From Cupriavidus sp. MP-37 (GTDB lineage: Bacteria; Pseudomonadota; Gammaproteobacteria; Burkholderiales; Burkholderiaceae): DNA of 64,000 nt. Under the pieces are notes generated by a model. It saw only the letters and a list, made by a program, of their open reading frames with translations. It did not search any database and was not told the origin of the DNA. The stretch lies in assembly GCF_020618415.1 (NCBI RefSeq), contig NZ_CP085345.1:496001-560000 (forward strand), in the 5' to 3' direction. Numbering within the stretch: position 1 is the first letter of the stretch; the number at the start of each line of letters is the position of its first letter. Positions 26,126 through 33,550 of the stretch are shown one piece after another. A program made the translations under genes and the position numbers.

Positions 26126-27111
26126 GCCAGCCGACCCAACTCCAGCTGTCCTATTTCGGCAAGATCCCGTCCCGGGGCGACTTCGTCAAAAGTGCCAATA
26201 ACACCCAGCTGCTCGATACGCTGGACCGCTGGCTGGCGCAGGGCATGGAGCTGCTGGCCGAAGATCCGGCCTGGAAAGCCAGCTATGACGCCTGGAAGCC
26301 GATGCACTTCGCTTTCCTGGGTTCGCAGAGCAAGCTGGCCATCGCCGGTGCGCTGATAGCCAGCAGCGACCTGTCCTCGCGCCGCTTTCCGTTCCTGACG
26401 GCCGCGGCGATGGAGGTCGAACGCCCCTTGCACTTCATCGCCCGCAGCCCGCTGGCACTGGCGCGCCTGTGGACGCGCGCGGGGCAGCAGATGCATGCGC
26501 TGGCACAGGCCTCAGATGCCACCGAAGGCCTGCAGCAGCTGGGCCAGGCCCAGCTGGGCGTGGAAACGGGTGCCGGCGCCCAGACGCACGACGCAAGCTT
26601 TGCCGACTTCATCGACTTCCAGACCGTGGCCGGCCTCGAACACATGCTGGCCGGCCAGGGCCAGCAGGTACGACTGCGCCGCACGCTGCTGGCGCTGGGC
26701 ATCCTGCTGCAGCCGCTGATGTCGTCCGGCTCGTCGCACCTGGAAAAAGGCCTGACCCTGCCACTGCCCGCCGATCCGCTCTACCGCAGCCTGGTGGCGA
26801 GCTTCTGGCTGGAACTGGTGTCGCGCTTCCTGCACCGGGCGGATTTCGAACTGTCGATCTTCCTGGGCCAGATCGGCGGCAACGAGCGGCTGGTGATCGG
26901 CTTCAACGGCGCCTCGTCGCGCACGCTGCACGGCGTGATCTCGCCGCTGGCCTATGCCGAGCAGAACATCAATATCGATGACCCCGAATGGGTCGAGCAA
27001 CACGTCAACGGAGACTACGGCATGGCCAAGTTCGTCAGTTACATGGACCAGCCGCAACTGTCGCTGCGCCTCGCGCTCGATACCTTCCGTGAAGTCTTTG
27101 CCGGGGAATGA
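26122..27111 (+). CDS. tagF: TagF, T6SS post-translational regulator
   Basis: 329 residues with the DUF2094 start pattern QLSYFGKIPSRGDFVKS near the N-terminus and GSQSKLAIAGALIASSD. Start and stop overlap its neighbours by ATGA on both sides (tssM and the ompA-like gene), so it is translationally coupled. In other bacteria TagF represses T6SS firing, through Fha in Pseudomonas and Agrobacterium. No PppA, PpkA or Fha is present in this window, so its partner here is unclear. The C-terminal part is longer than in the shortest TagF proteins and may carry a second domain. Confidence 0.93.
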   Translation: MSQPTQLQLSYFGKIPSRGDFVKSANNTQLLDTLDRWLAQGMELLAEDPAWKASYDAWKPMHFAFLGSQSKLAIAGALIASSDLSSRRFPFLTAAAMEVERPLHFIARSPLALARLWTRAGQQMHALAQASDATEGLQQLGQAQLGVETGAGAQTHDASFADFIDFQTVAGLEHMLAGQGQQVRLRRTLLALGILLQPLMSSGSSHLEKGLTLPLPADPLYRSLVASFWLELVSRFLHRADFELSIFLGQIGGNERLVIGFNGASSRTLHGVISPLAYAEQNINIDDPEWVEQHVNGDYGMAKFVSYMDQPQLSLRLALDTFREVFAGE

Positions 27112-27992
27112 GCATGGGTTTCGATGCAGTACGCAACCGGGCAACTAATTTCAAGGCTGCCTCCATCGCCGTTAAAGCGCGCACGCCATCGCTGGCAGCC
27201 GGATTGCTGGCCGCGCTGACGATGCTACCCGGCCACGCCGCACCGGGCGATCCCGGTACCACCGGCATCGCTGCGCCTGCTGCCACCGCAGCCGCTGCTT
27301 CAGCCCGCGTCGTTGCAGGCGGCGCCGTTCCTGACGAGGCCACCAAGGCCAGCGTGCTGGCGCGCCTGCGCGAGCTATATGGCAGCGCCAACGTGGTGGA
27401 TCAGATCGAGGTCGGCAACGTGGTCTCGCCGCCGAACTGGTCGGCCAATGTGCAGAAGATCCTCTCGCCGCAAATCAAGCAGGTCAGCCGCGGCCAGCTC
27501 AGCATCGACGGCACCCAGGTATCCGTACACGGCGACGTCCGCAACGAAGCCCAGCGCCAGCAGATCGCCAGCGACATGGCTACCGGCCTTGGCCAGGCCT
27601 ATACAGTGAAGAACGGCCTGCGCGTGCCGGCTTCGGAACAGAACCTGCTCGACCAGACCCTGGCCAATCGGATCATCGAATTCGAGACCGGCGCAGCGAC
27701 GCTGACGCCCAAGGGCCGCGCCATCCTCGATGAAATGGCCGCGGTGCTGCCACGCCTGAGCGGCCGCAAGATCGAGATTGTCGGCCACACCGACAACTCC
27801 GGCAGCCGCGCGCTGAACCTGACGCTAAGCCAGGCACGCGCGGAGACGGTGAAGAACTACCTGATCGGCAAAGGCGGCGAACCCGGCATGCTGACGGCAG
27901 TGGGCGTGGGGCCGGACCAGCCGGTGGCGCCGAACGACAAGGAGGAAGGACGGGCGAAGAACCGGAGGATTGAGTTCCGGGCGGGGCAGTAA
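27108..27992 (+). CDS. OmpA-family peptidoglycan-binding protein of the T6SS
   Basis: 294 residues. A signal-peptide-like segment (about 28-44) ends near LPGHAAPG. A BON-like region follows (about 75-165), then a C-terminal OmpA domain (about 185-294) with IEIVGHTDNSGSRALNLTLS and the end NRRIEFRAGQ. OmpA domains bind the meso-diaminopimelate of peptidoglycan. In T6SS loci this role anchors the membrane complex to the wall, as TagL or the TssL extension do elsewhere; TssL here lacks such a domain, so this protein probably supplies it. It overlaps tagF by ATGA and is followed by a hairpin at 28011. Confidence 0.93.
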   Translation: MSMGFDAVRNRATNFKAASIAVKARTPSLAAGLLAALTMLPGHAAPGDPGTTGIAAPAATAAAASARVVAGGAVPDEATKASVLARLRELYGSANVVDQIEVGNVVSPPNWSANVQKILSPQIKQVSRGQLSIDGTQVSVHGDVRNEAQRQQIASDMATGLGQAYTVKNGLRVPASEQNLLDQTLANRIIEFETGAATLTPKGRAILDEMAAVLPRLSGRKIEIVGHTDNSGSRALNLTLSQARAETVKNYLIGKGGEPGMLTAVGVGPDQPVAPNDKEEGRAKNRRIEFRAGQ

Positions 27993-28010
27993 CCGCGCAT
28001 CGCGGTGAAT

Positions 28011-28039
28011 CACGCCGGCGCTACGATGCTGCCGGCGTG
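28011..28039. terminator. Hairpin between convergent ompA-like gene and tssA
   Basis: CACGCCGGC (28011-28019) and GCCGGCGTG (28031-28039) form a perfect nine-base-pair stem around an 11-base loop. It is symmetric, has no strong T-run on either side, and could terminate both converging transcripts. Confidence 0.6.
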
Positions 28040-28047
28040 GCTTCGGA

Positions 28048-29139
28048 TCATGCGTCGTTATCGATCGACGGATCCGTGGTCACACCCAGCAGTTCCTCGA
28101 TCTGCGACAGCGTGGCATCGTCCTTGACCACCGTACGCAGCCACGCGTGCAGCGGCATGTCGCCCCACTTCGCAGCGCGCGCCGCCAGATAAGCCACGGG
28201 GCTGTGCGGTTCCGTGCGTCGGAAGAAATCCGCGACTTCGCGCAATTGGGCCAGGGCCTGGGCGCGCGTGCGAATGGGGCCGGACTGGACGGCGTCGGCA
28301 GAGCCAGCCGGCACGCTTGCATGTCCGCTCTGCGTAGGCGCCGATGTTGTCTGGCTCGCCTCCGCACCGGCGGGCCGCTCCACCGGCTTGCCGACAAAGC
28401 GCTCCACCAGCATGCGCACTGCTTCCAGCGCCTCGCGCGCCTGGCGGAAGCTGGGCGCATGCTCGCCGGCCCGCTCGTCCAGCACATCGCCGAGCAGCTT
28501 CAGCGCTGCTTCGCAGGACACCAGATCCGCATGCAGCGCCGTATAGAATGCCACCGGCGTCTTCTTGCGCGCCGCTTCGAATTGCTCCTGGCTGACCTTG
28601 CCCTGCGACAGCTCGTCCGCCTGCTCCGGATCGCGGCGAATCGCTTCCGCGAGATGCGTCGCCACCTCCCAGTCGACATACGTATAGCCACCCGCCGATG
28701 CATCGACCAGCGGAATCTCGCGGATCAGCTGGCTCGACCGCCCTGCCAGCCATGTCACACTGCCGGTGCGGTAGTCGACATCGTCAGCTTCCATCACCGG
28801 GTGCAGGTGATCCCAATATTGGCTGCAGAGCTCCGCTGTCAGGCGGTAGCCATCGCCCAGGCCCGCAAAACCCCGCTCCTTCGAAAGCGCCTCGGTCAAC
28901 CAGACCGCCAGGCGAAGATCCTTGGTGCGGTCCTGCAGCAGCGAGGTGGCAATGCCGATCACCTCGCGCCAGTCCGCCTCCTTGATATCCGTTACCCAAT
29001 CGCCCTGGTCCAGCGACGGATCGTCAGCACGGCGCGCCTCCTGGATGCGGTCGAATTCAGCGGAAAAGAGGAGGTCTTCGCCACAGGGTTGGTCGCCAGG
29101 AAGCGGAGCAAGCAGGCGGTCGAACTGGAGGGATGCCAT
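28048..29139 (-). CDS. tssA: TssA, T6SS baseplate-sheath organiser
   Basis: 363 residues. The ImpA N-terminal domain is clear: LLAPLPGDQPCGEDLLFS, then a GDWVTDIKEADWREV-type region, WLTEALSKERGFAGLGDG, with a helical middle and a C-terminal EPHSPVAYLAARAAKWGDMP block. The last 30 residues (KDDATLSQIEELLGVT) match short TssA types. TssA primes sheath polymerisation and caps the distal end. It is the most downstream core gene on the minus strand, separated from the rest by the effector and immunity cassette and by a plus-strand gene at 29332, so it may have its own promoter. No strong ribosome binding site is visible before 29139. Confidence 0.95.
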   Translation of the reverse strand: MASLQFDRLLAPLPGDQPCGEDLLFSAEFDRIQEARRADDPSLDQGDWVTDIKEADWREVIGIATSLLQDRTKDLRLAVWLTEALSKERGFAGLGDGYRLTAELCSQYWDHLHPVMEADDVDYRTGSVTWLAGRSSQLIREIPLVDASAGGYTYVDWEVATHLAEAIRRDPEQADELSQGKVSQEQFEAARKKTPVAFYTALHADLVSCEAALKLLGDVLDERAGEHAPSFRQAREALEAVRMLVERFVGKPVERPAGAEASQTTSAPTQSGHASVPAGSADAVQSGPIRTRAQALAQLREVADFFRRTEPHSPVAYLAARAAKWGDMPLHAWLRTVVKDDATLSQIEELLGVTTDPSIDNDA

Positions 29140-29331
29140 GGTGGTTGATCAGCCGTGGGAACAGGAAGCAAGTGTACCGTTGGCGGTGCGGTAAGGCCAT
29201 GGGCGTGGTGTCAGTGCGCGGATTTGCGACGTACACTCTGCCGGACAATGCAGGTTTACCGGCGCGATTTTGTGCTCGGTGTGTTCCACATCCGTAAAAT
29301 TTCCGTTGCCCCTTGTCATGCCTTCCCGCCA

Positions 29332-29796
29332 ATGAAAGGTCTGCTTAGAACCCTGTCACTACATGCCACGCTGGTCCTCATTGTTTTACTCGTTCCCGTG
29401 GCAGTGTACGAACTGGTCTCGCAGTCCAGGTTTCGGGATGTGGAACTGTTGGCATTCGGCGGCGCCCTGGTCTATCCAGCGTACATTGGACTGTGGATCC
29501 GAAAGCTGCGAAGTGCCCGGGCCAGGTTCATTCTTTATCATCTGCTGCTGGTACTGGCGACAGCATTCATCGCGCTCATCGCCGGCGGAAATCAGCCCGC
29601 CATGGCCAGGATTGTGATTCCCGCGATCGTCGGTGCCGCCGCACTGCCCGTTGCAGCGATTGCCGGGCTGCGCGGCAACCGGTGGCTCGCCGTTACGGGC
29701 TTGAGCAGTGCCGCCATATCGCTGCCTGTCGGCGCCGCCCTGTCGTGGGGCATTTTTGTTGCTGCAGCGCTGTCCGGTTTGCGCGGGGGTATATAG
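29332..29796 (+). CDS. Small polytopic membrane protein, unknown
   Basis: 154 residues from the ATG at 29332, with four to five hydrophobic helices (MKGLLRTLSLHATLVLIVLL at the start, then about 35-50, 63-78, 85-102 and 108-145). The frame is open upstream to 29155, but that part reads as noncoding. It is the only plus-strand gene between tssA and the DUF6708 genes, converging with the latter. No family recognised. Given the surroundings it could be another membrane immunity protein, but nothing in the sequence shows that. Confidence 0.6.
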   Translation: MKGLLRTLSLHATLVLIVLLVPVAVYELVSQSRFRDVELLAFGGALVYPAYIGLWIRKLRSARARFILYHLLLVLATAFIALIAGGNQPAMARIVIPAIVGAAALPVAAIAGLRGNRWLAVTGLSSAAISLPVGAALSWGIFVAAALSGLRGGI

Positions 29797-29829
29797 CGGC
29801 GCCGCCACTAAATGCTAGTGCCGAGCGAT

Positions 29830-30900
29830 TCAAGCGGCGGTTCCGTCTGGACCAAGCCGCGCCCTGCGCTCGGCATCGTATTCAAGGGCTAGTTTCACCG
29901 CCTGTTCGCGGTATGCCAGCAACTGCTCGTCTCCTTCAGGGCCGCCGGTCTTTGCGTTGCCGGCATAGCTGGGCTCCTCGAGAATGAAGGGATCCCGCGG
30001 GTCGATCACGCAGGCATTCTCCACATCCTCCGGCCAGACAGGACGCTTGCAGGTTTTCATTGCAAGGTAGCGAAACAGAGCCCACGGCAAAGTGATGGGC
30101 AGCATCAGGATGCCAAGAAAGCCCGAAAACTGCCCACTGACCTGCGTGATCACCATATTGCGCAGCGTTGTTTCTGTCGAAACGGTGAGTGCCAGCGGTG
30201 GGAATGGCAGGCTCTGCGGGCCTTCTTCCATATAGCGACGCACCATCTCCCAATGTTCCAGTACCGCACCGCGACTGGTGCTGCCATCCATGCCGACGGC
30301 AAAGGTATCGCGCACCATGCGTTGATCGTCCAGGACATTGCAACGCAGGTCGAAGGTGTAGTGGCCCGGATTCCCAGCTGCTGGACTAGATCGGCCGATG
30401 TAGAAGTAGGCACTGTCCCAAGGTATGGTCAGCACACCGCCCGGACCGTTGTGCCGGAAGACGTAGACCATCCTGTTCTTGCGGTTGAAGCGGATCGGGT
30501 AGTGGGTGTAGCAGAAGAAGTCTTTGAGCCAGATGAATTTGATCACGCAGAGCGTAAACAACAACCATGCGGTGAGAAATATCCAATCGGCAGTGATGAA
30601 GGCTGCGTCCCGCGCGGTGCCATCGTCCCGAAGTCTGTACATCGTTGACGCGATATGGCCAGAAAATGCCAGACCCATGCCAACGAATGGTGTTGCGCCC
30701 ATGGCCGCCCAACCACGCTGCAGGAAGTGTCTGTCCACGTACTCAACGAAAGTGGAATTCATGGCCAACACGCCGTGGTCGTTTGGTGGAAGTGTTGAAG
30801 CTGGCTGCTTGGTATCCAGATATTCAGCTACTTCGTACTCACGTAACGGCCGGCTCACCGTATAGCGAGTGAGCCAACCCGCGTATTCACCCTCTTCCAT
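29830..30900 (-). CDS. DUF6708-type membrane protein, candidate immunity (copy 1)
   Basis: 356 residues from the ATG at 30900, matching the start of copy 3 (MEEGEYAGWLTRY versus MRDGEYAGWITRY); the frame is open to 30939. Hydrophobic segments lie at about 70-85, 104-125 and 255-280. The conserved core, nearly identical to copy 3, includes FCYTHYPIRFNRKNRMVYVF, HNGPGGVLTIPWDSAYFYIG and AVGMDGSTSRGAVLEHW. It is the same length as copy 3 (356). These proteins lie behind a VasX-like pore-forming effector, whose known immunity proteins are inner-membrane proteins. The 299-base spacer upstream (30901-31199) holds no gene I can support. Confidence 0.8.
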   Translation of the reverse strand: MEEGEYAGWLTRYTVSRPLREYEVAEYLDTKQPASTLPPNDHGVLAMNSTFVEYVDRHFLQRGWAAMGATPFVGMGLAFSGHIASTMYRLRDDGTARDAAFITADWIFLTAWLLFTLCVIKFIWLKDFFCYTHYPIRFNRKNRMVYVFRHNGPGGVLTIPWDSAYFYIGRSSPAAGNPGHYTFDLRCNVLDDQRMVRDTFAVGMDGSTSRGAVLEHWEMVRRYMEEGPQSLPFPPLALTVSTETTLRNMVITQVSGQFSGFLGILMLPITLPWALFRYLAMKTCKRPVWPEDVENACVIDPRDPFILEEPSYAGNAKTGGPEGDEQLLAYREQAVKLALEYDAERRARLGPDGTAA

Positions 30901-31199
30901 GCTTTCCCTATCAACAAGTTCGAAAACCACCTCAAGCAAGCGACGTAAATCGCCGCTCCAACTTCAGCCATGCCGCATCCCATAAGGAGCGTCGATACGA
31001 TGCTCACGATTGTCCGTCGACAGTTAAGCAGAGGTAGCCTCCCTCTCGAACGCGGCCATTTTGCCAAACGAGATTTTCGTCGCCGCAAAACAGGCGGTCG
31101 GTAGCCCTAACGCCAGTCGCGCTGCCATAAAGAACCACCGCTGGACGGGTGTGGACTTGTCTCGATCGCAATCCCCCAAACGCCCCGGACACCACTCTC

Positions 31200-32339
31200 T
31201 TAGCGCGCTAGTGCTTCCTGAAGCCCTTCCTCCGTCCCCCAATGTTTCATGAATTGCACCTCATCTGCCAACGACAGCCTGCCTTCGGCGCGATAGACCA
31301 TCGCTGTCATCACCGCGCCAGTCTGAACAGGCCTGTCCTCTGGCTCTCCCATGCCTGAATCACTTTCCCATGCCGTGGGGAAGCGCGGCCAGAAACAAGT
31401 GGATTGCACAAGCGCCATGTACAACGGTAGATAGAGCGACACGTCCATTTCCAGCCTGCATTGCGCAGCGCTCGGCATGCCGCAGTAAGTGCTATATGCA
31501 GGCGGCAAGAAGTGCGGGATCTGTTGGAATGTCACCGGTGCTTTGGGCGGGATCACGTCGATGGAAGGACCATACTTCATGTACCGACGAATGTATTACC
31601 ATAGTCCCGCCACGGCTTCCGGGTAGTACGCGGTCGTTGCCGAGTCGATGAAGATAACATCTTCGCCTTCCGCTGCAGGGTCATCCTTGTCGAAGGGCGG
31701 ATGGTAAAGCGCCAGCGGCTGCGCCTGGTGGTAACGGACAACTTTTTGTTCCATACGCGCGGGAAATGGCTTAAGTATCGCTTGCAGCCGATCCCACTCG
31801 AATACCTTATTGCCGCCGCAATACCCTGGGCGCAATACATAGACCTTTCGTGTTTTTCGGTTGAAGCGGATCCGCCCCCGCAGCGGACCAAAGAACGCCG
31901 TCCGTGCGCCAAGACCCACAAACATCATGAACACAAAAAAAATACAACCCGCCGCGAAGAAATGGACGAGCGTCCAGCCCCCGATCAACAACGGCAACAT
32001 CTCCGATTCGTAGGCTTCCGACCATCCAAGAAAGAATATCCTGCCGAACACTAGCGGATGAACGGCCAGCCCATACCACATCCAAAGCGTGAACAAACAG
32101 GCCAGCAATACCAACAGTGCCCATGAAGCCACCAAGCTTTGCACACTAAATCCGGGATTGGCTAGCTCCAGATAGGCATCATTCTGCGCGTAGGCGCACC
32201 GCCCTGGAATAAACACGCCTTCTGCCGCGCCAGCCTGCTCGACACGCCAGCGGCGTTGCCCGTCGATATTCAATAATTCTCGACCTTTCGCGATGGATTT
32301 CCGCCTCGCGCGTATGTATTCGTATTCGCGACCGAACAT
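31200..32339 (-). pseudogene. DUF6708-type membrane protein broken by one in-frame stop (copy 2)
   Basis: From the ATG at 32339 (MFGREYEYIRARRKS, with AAGGAG just upstream) the frame runs to TAA at 31598-31596, then continues in the same frame to 31200, 379 codons in all. Just around the stop the sequence reads AVAGLW-stop-YIRRYMKYGPSID, and the intact copies read AVLEHWEMVRRYMEEGPQS, so the stop replaces one residue (probably GAA or CAA to TAA) with no frame change. Hydrophobic helices lie at about 72-92 and 120-145. It diverges more from copies 1 and 3 than they do from each other, so it may have had a different specificity. If not a sequencing error, it is a recent pseudogene. Confidence 0.8.
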
Positions 32340-32466
32340 GAAACTCCTTGCATGTTTCAGCTTTTTCATCCGGCAATTTGGACCGAAAAACATGCGAAAC
32401 GGTCGCCAAATCGTGCAACTCCCAGATCGCCAGCGTCAGGGTACCATTCAGGACTTGGATCCACCT

Positions 32467-33537
32467 TTAAGCAGTTGTCCCATCCGGACCAAAACGATTT
32501 CTCCGCTCGGCATCGTACTCCAGGGCCTTCCGCAGCGCACGCTCGCGGTAGGCCAGCAACTCATCCTCGCCTCCGGGCGCCCTCGTCTCAAGATCCCCGG
32601 CATAACGCGGCTCATACTGGACAAAGGGATCATCCGGATCGATAACGCAGGCTGCCTCTACCTCTGCCGGCCAGACGGGGCGCTTGCAGGTTTTCATGGC
32701 CAAATAGCGGAACAGCGCCCACGGCAACGTAATAAACAGCATCAGGACTCGCCAGATACCGGAAAACTGGCCGCTCACTTGCGTAATTACTGCATTCCGA
32801 AAAGTCGGTTCGGTGCTGACCGTCAGCGCCAGCGGTGGAAACGGCAGCGATTGCAGTCCATCCTCCATGTACCTGCGAACCATTTCCCAATGTTCCAGGA
32901 CTGCACCGCGACTGTTACTGCCGTCCATTCCAACCGCGAATGTATCGCGGACCATTCTTTGATCGTCGAGGACGTGACAACGCAAATCGAACGTGAAATA
33001 AGTCTGTCCGCCCATAGCGGGCGCGGAACGTCCGATGAAGAAATAGGCATCGTCCCAAGACACAGTCAGCACGCCTCCCGGACCGTTGTGTCGGAAAACG
33101 TAGACCAATCTGTTCTTGCGATTGAAACGAATCGGGTAGTGCGTATAGCGGAAAAAATCTTTCAGCCAGATGACCTTAACAACGAATATCGCACACGAGA
33201 TGCATATCATGGTAACGATCCAACTAAATGCTACCATTGCATCGCTAGGGTCAGATCCATCCTCACGCGGTGAATATATGGTAAACCCAAATAATCCAGC
33301 AAAAAACAAAGCCAGAAAAATGAATGGAGCCCCTCCCATTGCAGCCCATCCGCGCTGCAAAAAGAACCTATCCATGTACTCGCAAAAAGTTGAGTTCAAG
33401 CGAAGTAGTCCGTGATCGTTCGGAGGTAATTCTGCAGCCGGAGTTTTAGGATCCAAATATTCCTCTTCCTCATACTGACACAGGGGCCTATCCAATTTAT
33501 ATCGAGTAATCCAACCTGCATACTCACCGTCTCTCAT
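32467..33537 (-). CDS. DUF6708-type membrane protein, candidate immunity (copy 3)
   Basis: 356 residues from the ATG at 33537, with TTGGAG eight bases upstream. It is closely related to copy 1: FFRYTHYPIRFNRKNRLVYV, HNGPGGVLTVSWDDAYFFIG, CHVLDDQRMVRDTFAVGMDG and a shared C-terminal EYDAERRNRFGPDGT. Three membrane segments (about 70-87, 105-127 and 255-280). It starts 13 bases after the VasX-like effector stop, the usual place for the cognate immunity gene, so this is the best candidate for protection against it. The N-terminal third is more AT-rich and differs more from copy 1 than the rest, consistent with diversifying recombination. Confidence 0.82.
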   Translation of the reverse strand: MRDGEYAGWITRYKLDRPLCQYEEEEYLDPKTPAAELPPNDHGLLRLNSTFCEYMDRFFLQRGWAAMGGAPFIFLALFFAGLFGFTIYSPREDGSDPSDAMVAFSWIVTMICISCAIFVVKVIWLKDFFRYTHYPIRFNRKNRLVYVFRHNGPGGVLTVSWDDAYFFIGRSAPAMGGQTYFTFDLRCHVLDDQRMVRDTFAVGMDGSNSRGAVLEHWEMVRRYMEDGLQSLPFPPLALTVSTEPTFRNAVITQVSGQFSGIWRVLMLFITLPWALFRYLAMKTCKRPVWPAEVEAACVIDPDDPFVQYEPRYAGDLETRAPGGEDELLAYRERALRKALEYDAERRNRFGPDGTTA

Positions 33538-33550
33538 TAACTTACTCCAA

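Noticed and set aside
30901..31199. Possible remnant of another DUF6708 copy or small gene
   Set aside because: All frames were read; none shows the conserved DUF6708 motifs, and the short open frames lack ribosome binding sites.
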